A stretch of 9,924 nucleotides of DNA from a bacterium ADurb.Bin374 (GCA_002068715.1 MWAR01000549.1:1-9924), one strand, 5' to 3'. Numbered from the stretch's first letter, positions 1-5,702 are shown. Notes: generated from the letters alone by a model not told the origin. Numbers and translations are program-made.

Positions 1-2
1 AC

Positions 3-1307
3 ATCGACGATCGCATGAAAGACCTCATTCCCGACAGTCCGCCCCCCCTGGAAATCTCCTGGAACGAGCTGAAACAGGCGGACATGATGCCGAAGTTCAC
101 CGCCGAGATCGAGAGGATCATCGACGAGGCCCGGGAGAAGGCCGAAGGCCAGATTGAACTGTATCCCGAACGGATCAGAACGACGATTTCCGTCGAGTAC
201 AAGCCTCTGCCTGGAAAGGGAAACGTGCTCCAGACCCTGTGGGCGCGCGTCGTCGAACTGTTCAACCATTTTTTCAGCAAGAAGTCGAACACCCGCGACG
301 GCAACAAGGATGAAGCTATGGGCCTGCTGGGCGAGCAGAACGGCGACATCGCCATGTGCGATCGCATCGAGGGAAACGTCCGTCAGCGCTTCTGGCAGAC
401 GGCCACGTTCAAGCTCGACCTGACGAACATCTGCGACAATGCCCAGGTCCAGGAAGAAATCCGGAAGAAGTGCGCGGGGAACACCGACATCGATCTGAAA
501 TACTATACCCCCGAAGAAATCGCGCAGATGCAGGCCTCGGTGGGCAACGAAACCGCCGTCGAGGTGTACAAGGTTGTCCAGAAATACCAGGACCAGAACA
601 AGACGCTGCTGATGTCGATGCCGAACGGCATGTATCCGCTCAAACGAAAACCTGCATACGAAGAGCGCAACTCTCCGGGAAAGGATCCCAATCCGCCTTT
701 CGAGGGCCGCACCGGCCCGGCCGATTTCGTCGACTTCCTGCCGTATGTCTCGTTCCTGACGCGGTCCCAGCGGTTTGCGACGAGCGATAGCCTGTATGCA
801 AGCCCGTTTTACGATGAGAAGAGGAACGTGCTCAAGCTGAACGGCGTCTTCATGATCGAGGACAAGGACGGCGGGCTCGTCATCAGAAACGGGCTGAAAT
901 ACGACGGTTCGGGCGTTCTTCTCTCATATGGAAACATCGTCGTCGAAGGCGAGTTCAGGAAAAACTCGGCCGACTCCGGCCCCTGCGTGCTGTATACCTA
1001 CGATGGCATCATCAGGGCCAATGCGGTCGAACAGGGCCGCATCGAAGCCTCGCTGATCGCGCTCAACTTCCGATATGATCCCGCCAGCCCGATGGCGACG
1101 CGGAGCGGGGTGGATTTTTCGGATCGCCGCGCCGACGTGCTCGGCAACCTGGTCGTCGATCGCATCAACATCGACACCATGGCGCGCAACGAGACGAACC
1201 GTATCGAATACGACAGCGCGGCGCTTTCCGGGGAGACCCGATTCGAGGTGACTCTCGGCGGACGGCTGCGGGCGATGCGAATGGTATACAACAATGCTGC
1301 GGAATGA
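3..1307 (+). CDS. Hypothetical protein with beta-solenoid-like C-terminus, pilus/secretion operon (5' partial)
   Basis: The frame is open to the left edge of the window. The first ATG (position 15) has no Shine-Dalgarno sequence in the few bases before it, so the true start probably lies upstream. From that ATG, 430 residues are visible. Residues 1-260 are charged and mostly helical, with no membrane segment. Residues 270-350 are short hydrophobic strands alternating with glycine turns (LNGVFMIEDKDGG, GSGVLLSYGNIVVEG, DGIIRANAVEQGRIEASLIAL). This pattern is typical of right-handed beta-solenoid domains found in PilX-like or bactofilin-like proteins encoded beside pseudopilins. The stop overlaps the next prepilin gene by 14 bases, so the two are co-translated. 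I infer a pilus or secretion accessory protein, whose missing N-terminus may carry a membrane anchor. No family is recognised with certainty. Confidence 0.75.
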   Translation: MDDRMKDLIPDSPPPLEISWNELKQADMMPKFTAEIERIIDEAREKAEGQIELYPERIRTTISVEYKPLPGKGNVLQTLWARVVELFNHFFSKKSNTRDGNKDEAMGLLGEQNGDIAMCDRIEGNVRQRFWQTATFKLDLTNICDNAQVQEEIRKKCAGNTDIDLKYYTPEEIAQMQASVGNETAVEVYKVVQKYQDQNKTLLMSMPNGMYPLKRKPAYEERNSPGKDPNPPFEGRTGPADFVDFLPYVSFLTRSQRFATSDSLYASPFYDEKRNVLKLNGVFMIEDKDGGLVIRNGLKYDGSGVLLSYGNIVVEGEFRKNSADSGPCVLYTYDGIIRANAVEQGRIEASLIALNFRYDPASPMATRSGVDFSDRRADVLGNLVVDRINIDTMARNETNRIEYDSAALSGETRFEVTLGGRLRAMRMVYNNAAE

Positions 1308-1761
1308 GGCCCGCGGGGGCTTTTCCTTTCTCGAAGTTATCATGGCAATTATATTTCTTATGGTATGTCTCGTCTTCCTGTACTCGGCGTTCTCGTCGTC
1401 GACGCGCGGAACGGCCGATTCCTACCGGGAAACGATCGCGTACACGATCGCATGCGAGGCGATCGAATGGACGGCGGGGCTCGGATACGAACGGCTCGTC
1501 GATGCCGTCGAGACGCCCGGAAGCGAGATCTCGAACCGTCTCGGAATCGGCGCCTTCAAATCTCTCGAAAGCGTGAAATACGACGACGGTACCCAGATAC
1601 GGTATCCCGAGGATTACGCGCATTTCGAGCGCATGGTCGAGCTGTTGCCCGATCCGGGAAACAGGCTCGTGCTTGTCCGGGTCACCGTCCGGCCCCGCGA
1701 ATTCGGTTTCATCAGACGCCAGGGGATCGTTCTCGAACGTGTCGTGGGGGCTGATTACTGA
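1294..1761 (+). CDS. Type IV prepilin / type II secretion minor pseudopilin (GspI/PilV-like)
   Basis: A 155-residue protein with a class III prepilin signal. The short basic leader MLRNEARGG ends in Gly9, followed by FSFLEVIMAI. Cleavage by the PilD/GspO peptidase is expected between Gly9 and Phe10, and Glu14 is the conserved +5 glutamate needed for assembly. A hydrophobic helix follows (residues 10-32), then a soluble domain of about 120 residues. Size and leader fit a minor pseudopilin (GspI/PilV type); the soluble domain alone does not settle which. The start lies inside the 3' end of the preceding gene and has no good ribosome binding site, which points to translational coupling. The stop TGA shares its last base with the ATG of the next prepilin gene. 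The mature protein should sit in the inner membrane and enter a pilus or pseudopilus tip. Confidence 0.88.
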   Translation: MLRNEARGGFSFLEVIMAIIFLMVCLVFLYSAFSSSTRGTADSYRETIAYTIACEAIEWTAGLGYERLVDAVETPGSEISNRLGIGAFKSLESVKYDDGTQIRYPEDYAHFERMVELLPDPGNRLVLVRVTVRPREFGFIRRQGIVLERVVGADY

Positions 1762-2387
1762 TGCGCCGCGCGTTCACGCTGATCGAGATGATGATCGTGA
1801 CGATCGTGGGCGTTCTCCTGCTCGTGCCGACCGTCGACTTCATGGTCGTGTCGCGAAAATCGGCCTATCAGGGCCTCGAACGGCTTGACACCCTCGCATC
1901 GGCGCGGATCGTCATCGAACAGATCCAGCGCGATATCAAATCCTTCTGCTTCAACGACTCCTACGGATACTCGAAAACCGACTCGACGCAGACGAGCGCA
2001 TGGCAGTTTCCCGTGTTCCCGATCATGGATCTCGCTGCCAGACCGCCTGGAGGAGAAAATTACGCGAACTGGGTGCGATACGTGTATGAACCCGGAAAAC
2101 GCACGATCGTCCGCCAGGAAATCTGCCATCCGCAGCTCGCTTCCGCCGAGCCGAGAACGAGCAGGCTCCTGGCCGCAAACGTGACTTATTTTTCCCTGGA
2201 ACGGAAGAAAATGTTTGGTCTCGACGCGTTCGACGTCGAAATCGAGTGCTCGCCCGAGCATCCCGACCGGCAGAAGGCGCGCACCAGGCTGAGAATGGCC
2301 GTCCGGTCCGAGTTCCTTTCCCGGCTGGAACGGAACCCGAACCTCATTTCCAACCGACGCTCCCTGGTAGATATCTCTCCGCTGTAA
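1761..2387 (+). CDS. Type IV prepilin / type II secretion minor pseudopilin (GspJ/PilW-like)
   Basis: A 208-residue prepilin. The very short leader MRRA is followed by FTLIEMMIVTIVGVLLLVP, with Glu9 in the +5 position relative to a cut before Phe5. The residue before the cut is Ala4 rather than the usual Gly; alanine is tolerated by prepilin peptidases but is less common. After the membrane helix, the stretch ARIVIEQIQRDIKSF resembles the first-helix end of GspJ/PilW-like proteins, where an E-x-x-x-RD pattern is frequent. The length also suits GspJ. The start codon overlaps the previous stop by one base (TGATG), with GGGGG about 10 bases upstream as a possible ribosome binding site. This is the last gene of the operon. 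With its partner it probably forms the tip of a pilus or secretion pseudopilus. No GspK-, GspH- or ATPase-like gene is visible here. Confidence 0.88.
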   Translation: MRRAFTLIEMMIVTIVGVLLLVPTVDFMVVSRKSAYQGLERLDTLASARIVIEQIQRDIKSFCFNDSYGYSKTDSTQTSAWQFPVFPIMDLAARPPGGENYANWVRYVYEPGKRTIVRQEICHPQLASAEPRTSRLLAANVTYFSLERKKMFGLDAFDVEIECSPEHPDRQKARTRLRMAVRSEFLSRLERNPNLISNRRSLVDISPL

Positions 2388-2518
2388 GCCATATCGCCGG
2401 GTTGTGGAAGCGCATTCGCAGATCGAGGGCGGATGAAAGGAATGCCTCTGCGATTCAGTAGGGTGAAAGCGGGTGAGATCGCCCCGGATATGTAACGAAT
2501 ACAGTGCCTCTCGCGTTA

Positions 2519-2527
2519 TGGTATATT
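2519..2527 (+). promoter_or_regulatory. Extended -10 promoter of the lipoprotein gene
   Basis: TGG-TATATT forms an extended -10 element (TGn followed by a 5/6 match to TATAAT) about 36 bases before the lipoprotein start. No convincing -35 hexamer lies 16-18 bases upstream (ATACAG), which fits the extended -10 class. It separates the lipoprotein gene from the prepilin operon that ends 131 bases earlier. The sequence is seen directly; promoter function is inferred. Confidence 0.5.
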
Positions 2528-2549
2528 GAATCATCCGAAAATTAAATTC

Positions 2550-2556
2550 AAGGAGG
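2550..2556 (+). promoter_or_regulatory. Strong ribosome binding site of the lipoprotein gene
   Basis: AAGGAGG is a full match to the anti-Shine-Dalgarno complement, 7 bases before the ATG at 2564. It fixes the start of the small lipoprotein and suggests high expression. Confidence 0.85.
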
Positions 2557-2563
2557 ATTCTTC

Positions 2564-2926
2564 ATGAAACTGCGGAATCTGTTCCGGGGATCTCTGTTCA
2601 TCACCCTCGCGTTGATCGTTTCGATCACTCTCACCGGCTGTGACATGGGCCAGATCGCCGATTTCATCGGCAAGATCGGCGAGATCTTCACGAAAGTCGG
2701 CAGTGCGCTCCAGTCCTTCAGCAGCAACCTCAAGTCCCAGAGCACTCCCACCGCAAGCGGGACGGCTGCCGTGAATACTGGCACAACATCGACAACGACA
2801 ACGCCGGCGACGACACCTACGACGACGCCGGCGACGACACCTACGACGACCACGACGGCGACAAGCACCGAAGCCAAGGTCGGCTCATCCGAAGCGACCT
2901 CTGCCGCGGACAGCCCGGATAAATAA
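2564..2926 (+). CDS. Small lipoprotein with Thr/Pro-rich repeat tail
   Basis: A 120-residue predicted lipoprotein. MKLRNLFRGS is a basic n-region, residues 11-22 are hydrophobic, and LTGC (residues 23-26) is a canonical lipobox, so Cys26 should be lipidated after signal peptidase II cleavage. Asp27 at +2 would favour inner-membrane retention under the enterobacterial Lol rule; whether that holds in this organism is unknown. Residues 27-58 form an amphipathic helix-like stretch (CDMGQIADFIGKIGEIF). Residues 60-106 are a low-complexity Thr/Pro/Ala linker containing two exact PATTPTTT units, and the end is short and acidic. No enzymatic domain is present. The gene has its own promoter, a near-perfect ribosome binding site and a terminator, so it is monocistronic. 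The tail resembles mucin-like, possibly O-glycosylated spacers of surface proteins. Function is unknown. Confidence 0.88.
   Translation: MKLRNLFRGSLFITLALIVSITLTGCDMGQIADFIGKIGEIFTKVGSALQSFSSNLKSQSTPTASGTAAVNTGTTSTTTTPATTPTTTPATTPTTTTTATSTEAKVGSSEATSAADSPDK
2801..2848 (+). repeat. Two exact 24-bp tandem repeats inside the lipoprotein gene
   Basis: The unit starting ACGCCGGCGACGACACC is present twice head-to-tail (2801-2824 and 2825-2848) without mismatch. Being 24 bases long it stays in frame and adds eight residues (PATTPTTT-type) per copy. The surrounding ACG-rich DNA looks like degenerate further copies. Copy number probably varies by slippage without breaking the gene. Confidence 0.85.
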
Positions 2927-2936
2927 ATGTAAATAT

Positions 2937-2977
2937 AAAAGCCGCCCCGGAGCTCGTTTGGCCCCGGGGCGGTTTTT
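2937..2977. terminator. Bidirectional intrinsic terminator between convergent genes
   Basis: CCGCCCCGG (2942-2950) pairs perfectly with CCGGGGCGG (2964-2972) around a 13-base loop. The stem is followed by TTTTT (2973-2977) and preceded by AAAA (2937-2940), so the hairpin ends in a U-tract read from either strand. It lies 10 bases after the lipoprotein stop and 17 bases beyond the stop of the leftward propeller gene, and can end both transcripts. Confidence 0.9.
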
Positions 2978-2994
2978 CCGTTCGCGAACGTGCG

Positions 2995-3639
2995 TCAGTT
3001 GTGCATGAACACCTTCCATTCGCCATCCCTGAAGCGGCAGACGCTGCCGCCGACCGTGGCGACCCAGACGGTGTCGCCTGTGACGGTCATCGAGTGAATA
3101 CTGTCTTCGTGAAGGCCGGAGGTGCTGTCATGCTTCTTCCAGCTTTCACCGTCGAAACTGGCGACGCCTGACGGGGTTCCGACCCAGACCACGCCTTTGG
3201 CGTCGACGGCGACGTCGCGAATGACGTCGTTGGGAAGCCCGTCTTTCGAGGTGTATCGCTTCCAGTCACCGCACTCGAGGTTGCACGAGGCGAGGCCCTC
3301 GTTCGTGCCGATCCAGACCCGGCCGGCCCGTTCATCGACGGTGAGCGTCGTGACGCAGTCGGAGAGCAGACCGTCGTTCAGTTCCGGCGTCGAGCGGGTG
3401 CTTTTCGAATTGTAATTCTTCGTGCCGGCCCCGTCGTAGACCACGATCCCGTCGCCCCAGGTGCCGACCCACAGCCGGTCACCCTGCACCGCATACGCCC
3501 GCATGTAGGTGTTCAGCAGGGTGTCCTTGCGGAAATACTTCATCCAGTTCGTCGCGGCGTAACCCGTGTCGGGAAAGAAGAACAGGCCGAGCAGGCCGAG
3601 AACGACGAAAATCAGCATACAGCGCTTGTTTCCAGCCAT
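2995..3639 (-). CDS. Secreted protein with two-component-regulator propeller-type repeats
   Basis: I place the start at the ATG at 3639, giving 214 residues. GGGAGA (3648-3653 on the opposite strand) lies 8 bases upstream and the protein then opens with a clean signal peptide: MAGNKRCMLI, a hydrophobic core to Phe22, and a likely signal peptidase I site near GYA-A (residues 27-29). An in-frame ATG 17 codons earlier gives a poor leader. The mature part holds four repeats of a propeller-blade type: LWVGTWGDGIVVYDG (57-70), VWIGTNEGLASCN (108-120), VWVGTPSGVASFDG (151-164) and VWVATVGGSVCRFRDG (191-206). Each is followed by W-K-x-[YHF], and GLPNDVIRDVAVD-like linkers precede the third and fourth. 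This matches the Reg_prop repeat of hybrid two-component sensors, but there is no membrane helix, kinase or DNA-binding domain. It probably acts in the periplasm or outside the cell. It follows the zinc-ribbon gene on the same strand after 78 bases, so the two may be cotranscribed. Ligand unknown. Confidence 0.85.
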   Translation of the reverse strand: MAGNKRCMLIFVVLGLLGLFFFPDTGYAATNWMKYFRKDTLLNTYMRAYAVQGDRLWVGTWGDGIVVYDGAGTKNYNSKSTRSTPELNDGLLSDCVTTLTVDERAGRVWIGTNEGLASCNLECGDWKRYTSKDGLPNDVIRDVAVDAKGVVWVGTPSGVASFDGESWKKHDSTSGLHEDSIHSMTVTGDTVWVATVGGSVCRFRDGEWKVFMHN

Positions 3640-3647
3640 TTTGAATG

Positions 3648-3653
3648 TCTCCC
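3648..3653 (-). promoter_or_regulatory. Ribosome binding site that decides the propeller-protein start
   Basis: On the minus strand GGGAGA precedes the ATG at 3639 by 8 bases. This supports the internal start rather than the upstream in-frame ATG at 3690 and yields a proper signal peptide. Confidence 0.7.
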
Positions 3654-3717
3654 GTTCACATCTGATTCTCTGAGAGTCCCATACATTCATCGGCCAGGAA
3701 GAAGCGAAACCTGAGTG

Positions 3718-4446
3718 CTATTCGAAGAACGGCACCTCGATGCCTATGGTGCCCGTTCCAGGGGAGATCTTCATGAGTTCGTTCAGGGAGGGAAGGCCGG
3801 GAAGTCCCGGGAGAAGCTGCAGTGGCGGTGTGGCGGAGGCGTTGGCTTTGGTCTGGAAGCTGCTTCCGCGGCTGAACGAGTGCGTCAACGTCGTCTTTTC
3901 TCCGGACCTGAGCGAGACATACGGGAAGCAGACTCTGCGGAAGCTGCGTGCGAAGCCAAACAGCCGTTTGAATTTCATCTCGACCTCGACCCGGACGACC
4001 CCGACATCGAGATCGCGCAGGTCGGCGTGGTATTTCGCCGTGTAATCGTGGCCCAGCCCGCGGTTGTATCCGAGGTCGATCTCTCGCTGCCGCGCTTCGC
4101 GCTCGATGAGGGGGATATTCCCTTTGTAGACGCCGTTGATGAAGATCTTTCCATACTCGGGCAGCCGGTCGGGGCGGTCGCCCGTGTAGATGAGATCGAC
4201 CGACAGGACAGCCGTCGCCCGCACCGAACGCTGGATCTGAGGCGTGTGAAGCGACTGCCGGCATTTTGGGCAGAACATGGCGAGCGCGGACACTCCCTTC
4301 GCCCCGCAGGCGCCGCACTCGAGAGCCGAGGCGCTGTGCGCCGCGGCCAGGAATCCTGCGAGGAAAAGCGTGATGGCGAGGAGGCGATGCCACGCGGCTA
4401 CCGACCGGGCAGGGGGGCAATTGTGTTCGGAACGCGCTGTTCGCAT
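3718..4446 (-). CDS. Exported zinc-ribbon protein with PEGA-like segment
   Basis: From the ATG at 4446 the product has 242 residues; an in-frame GTG at 4467 would add seven. The N-terminus is long and polar, then RLLAITLFLAGFLAAAHSASA (about 21-41) forms a signal-peptide core with a likely cleavage site around SASA-L. Directly after it come Cys44-x2-Cys47 and Cys59-x2-Cys62, a four-cysteine zinc ribbon (CGACGAK...FCPKC). Residues 99-113 (GKIFINGVYKGNIPL) resemble a PEGA-like surface beta motif. The rest is beta-rich, charged, and ends in a Leu/Pro/Gly segment (LPGLPGLPSL) before the C-terminus. Zinc ribbons are usually cytosolic, so one at the mature N-terminus of an exported protein is unusual; the hydrophobic stretch could instead be an uncleaved anchor leaving the ribbon outside. 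No enzymatic motif is seen. The propeller gene follows on the same strand. Confidence 0.75.
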   Translation of the reverse strand: MRTARSEHNCPPARSVAAWHRLLAITLFLAGFLAAAHSASALECGACGAKGVSALAMFCPKCRQSLHTPQIQRSVRATAVLSVDLIYTGDRPDRLPEYGKIFINGVYKGNIPLIEREARQREIDLGYNRGLGHDYTAKYHADLRDLDVGVVRVEVEMKFKRLFGFARSFRRVCFPYVSLRSGEKTTLTHSFSRGSSFQTKANASATPPLQLLPGLPGLPSLNELMKISPGTGTIGIEVPFFE

Positions 4447-4453
4447 GATGCGC

Positions 4454-4483
4454 AGTATACCTTCCACCGCTCCATTTCGCCAA
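4454..4483 (-). promoter_or_regulatory. Putative sigma-70-type promoter of the zinc-ribbon gene, possibly leaderless
   Basis: On the minus strand TTGGCG (4/6 to TTGACA) and TATACT (5/6 to TATAAT) are separated by 18 bases. TATACT ends 7 bases before the ATG at 4446, so initiation would fall on or next to the start codon and make a leaderless or nearly leaderless mRNA. GGAAGG also lies here, but 13 bases from the ATG, which is too far to be ideal. If the GTG at 4467 is the real start, this promoter reading fails. Confidence 0.4.
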
Positions 4484-4635
4484 TTCCGTCGCCACTTTCG
4501 CAGGCCAGGCGCAGATTCGAGGATTGGTTTTCATCACAGCCCCCATATACCGGTATCGCGCGGCCGCGAAGAACGTTAAGGGATTTCCGCCTCGTGCCGA
4601 TAGGGGGAGGAGACCGGGGCTCCAACCACCTTGTG

Positions 4636-4642
4636 AAAGGAG
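4636..4642 (+). promoter_or_regulatory. Ribosome binding site of the small ORF
   Basis: AAAGGAG lies 10 bases before the GTG at 4653. It is the main evidence that the 50-codon frame is translated from this GTG rather than from any upstream codon. Confidence 0.55.
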
Positions 4643-4652
4643 AAAAGACGGC

Positions 4653-4805
4653 GTGAAGCGGAAATCCGTACTGTCCCCGATGATTCGGGCCTATTCGCTT
4701 TCATTGCTGGGTTTCATCCGGTTCCTGCAGGATCGCTTTCCGCTCGTGAACGCGAACGGAGGGATCTCGCCGCTCGAAGACCTCGAAGAACTGCCGCACC
4801 GTTGA
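4653..4805 (+). CDS. Candidate small protein, 50 residues
   Basis: A GTG-started frame of 50 codons ending in TGA. It has a good ribosome binding site (AAAGGAG, 10 bases upstream) and an intrinsic terminator 25 bases after its stop, so it has the layout of a self-contained gene. The product starts with a basic segment (MKRKSVLS), continues with an amphipathic or weakly hydrophobic helix (MIRAYSLSLLGFIRFLQ, residues 10-26), and ends with an acidic tail (LEDLEELPHR). No family is recognised. It could be a small membrane-associated protein, or the transcript could be a noncoding RNA of about 200 bases with an accidental frame. The frame continues open upstream, but that translation looks noncoding. 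Confidence 0.4.
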   Translation: MKRKSVLSPMIRAYSLSLLGFIRFLQDRFPLVNANGGISPLEDLEELPHR

Positions 4806-4830
4806 TCGTGTCATACACCAGTTGACGCAG

Positions 4831-4873
4831 CCGCCTTTTCGGGTATTCTTGGAAAGGCGGTTCTCTTCTTTCT
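4831..4873 (+). terminator. Intrinsic terminator after the small ORF
   Basis: CCGCCTTTTC (4831-4840) pairs with GGAAAGGCGG (4851-4860), with one G-T pair, around a 10-base loop. A pyrimidine tract, TTCTCTTCTTTCT, follows. It faces the plus strand; the minus side lacks a T-run, so it serves the small ORF and insulates the downstream operon. Confidence 0.75.
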
Positions 4874-4903
4874 CATGAACCGGAAAAAACACGATCGTTC
4901 TTG

Positions 4904-4932
4904 TTGCATTCTGCCGATAACTCGGCTACGAT
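4904..4932 (+). promoter_or_regulatory. Putative promoter of the downstream three-gene operon
   Basis: TTGCAT (4904-4909) and TACGAT (4927-4932) are spaced by 17 bases, in a locally A+T-rich stretch just after a terminator and before the operon. Hexamer matches are modest (3/6 and 4/6), so the location argues more strongly than the sequence. It predicts a 5' leader of about 30 bases. Confidence 0.35.
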
Positions 4933-4948
4933 AAATAAAAATTTATTT
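4933..4948. repeat. A+T-rich palindrome in the operon leader
   Basis: AAATAAA (4933-4939) and TTTATTT (4942-4948) are perfect inverted arms around AA, overlapping the expected transcription start. The symmetry and place fit an operator, but such short A/T palindromes also arise by chance. It stands out against the GC-rich surroundings. Confidence 0.4.
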
Positions 4949-4970
4949 CTTCGGATAACATCGATATCTT

Positions 4971-5588
4971 ATGTCATTCGATACGAAATTCGAGTTCATC
5001 CTGCAATTCGAGAAGATTCTCGGGGACATGAAACGAAAGAACCCCGAGACGTATCAGCGCAATATCCAGTTTCTCAGCGCTGAAACGATGCAGACGATCG
5101 TCCCGATCCTGCAGAAATTCTTCCCGTCCGACAAGGCGCTGATCGATACCCTGAATCGTAAGGATATCGATCTGATGTTGATGCGCATCATGCGTTCCGA
5201 GATCGCGACCCTGCAGGGCGAAGGCGAGCGGCTGGTGGGAAAGGCGCGCACCGTTGTAGCCCAGTTCGGATTTCTTCCGCCCGTTGCCTTTTTCTACGCG
5301 TTCAACGGCGCCGAGCTGTTCGAGGCGATGGTCGAGCGTATCTACGTCGACATGAAGCGGCGCGGAAAGCCGCAGACCCTCTCGGAGCTCTGGAAACATT
5401 TTTCGGCCCCGCTCGTGGCGAGTTTCGAACTCAAGAATGTCTTCACGAAGGATCTCATGTTTAAGATCCGCCAGCGGCTGAAAAACTTCCTCGAGAAAGA
5501 CCGCCGGTTCGTCATCGACGCCCCGACACCGAAAAAGCTCGTTCTCCGACTGGCCGAGTGGGGCGACTCCGGAACGCCGGAACAGTGA
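4971..5588 (+). CDS. Unrecognised cytosolic alpha-helical protein, 205 residues
   Basis: No family is recognised. The 205-residue product has no signal peptide or membrane segment, is rich in Phe, Leu, Lys and Glu, and contains no cysteine at all. It looks wholly helical: FEFILQFEKILGDMKRK (7-23), TMQTIVPILQKFF (39-51), DIDLMLMRIMRSE (65-77), LFEAMVERIYVDMKRRG (116-132), DLMFKIRQRLKNFLEK (161-176). The central FGFLPPVAFFYAF (99-111) is its most hydrophobic part. The ATG start has no clear Shine-Dalgarno sequence; the nearest GGA is about 17 bases away. Met20 (5028) is an alternative but would remove a good helix. The gene is first in a rightward run with the GAF/SpoIIE phosphatase, so it might be a partner or substrate of that signalling protein. 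That is inference from position only. Confidence 0.8.
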   Translation: MSFDTKFEFILQFEKILGDMKRKNPETYQRNIQFLSAETMQTIVPILQKFFPSDKALIDTLNRKDIDLMLMRIMRSEIATLQGEGERLVGKARTVVAQFGFLPPVAFFYAFNGAELFEAMVERIYVDMKRRGKPQTLSELWKHFSAPLVASFELKNVFTKDLMFKIRQRLKNFLEKDRRFVIDAPTPKKLVLRLAEWGDSGTPEQ

Positions 5589-5610
5589 GCGGGGAATCCG
5601 ACGACAGGTG

Positions 5611-5630
5611 CCTGCCGTCGTTCCGGCAGG
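5611..5630 (+). other. Intercistronic hairpin
   Basis: CCTGCCG (5611-5617) and CGGCAGG (5624-5630) are perfect 7-bp arms around TCGTTC, 23 bases after the stop of the helical protein. There is no U-tract, so it is not a terminator. It may act as a processing or stability element between the two cistrons, or it may be chance in GC-rich DNA. Confidence 0.35.
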
Positions 5631-5696
5631 GGAGCCGCCGCTTGTGGCCGGCCCGGATGATCGTTCTTCCGCTTCTGACGCGCTGTCGGGGTCCAC

Positions 5697-5702
5697 GAGG
5701 AG
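5697..5702 (+). promoter_or_regulatory. Ribosome binding site that decides the phosphatase start
   Basis: GAGGAG lies 7 bases before the ATG at 5710. It favours this start over the GTG at 5608, which lacks such a site and would add 34 low-complexity residues before the membrane helices. Confidence 0.75.

Larger units (their letters stand above)
4447..4652. other. Divergent intergenic region
   Basis: About 200 bases lie between the leftward zinc-ribbon gene and the rightward small ORF. It holds the minus-strand promoter described separately. On the plus strand a weak pair, TTGGTT (4524-4529) and TATACC (4546-4551), is spaced by 16 bases and could drive the small ORF. I see no gene, repeat or strong hairpin here. 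Reading frames across it have low-quality, arginine-rich translations. Confidence 0.4.

Noticed and set aside
2412..2453. Inverted pairs GCATTC/GAATGC and TCGCAGA/TCTGCGA after the prepilin operon
   Set aside because: The 5' arms overlap, so both stems cannot form together. The loops are long and no U-tract follows, so it is not a terminator and gives weak evidence for a switch.
1755..2534. Minus-strand frame (259 codons) over the second prepilin gene
   Set aside because: The plus strand carries a clear prepilin leader and an operon overlap; the minus frame has no motif.
3656..4546. Second minus-strand frame (296 codons) overlapping the zinc-ribbon gene
   Set aside because: It is shifted relative to the signal peptide and zinc-ribbon frame, and its translation is His/Arg/Pro-rich, as expected of an out-of-frame shadow.
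3715..4656. Plus-strand frame of 313 codons opposite the zinc-ribbon gene
   Set aside because: The minus strand gives a signal peptide, CxxC pairs and a promoter. The plus translation is Arg/Glu/Asp-rich without motifs.
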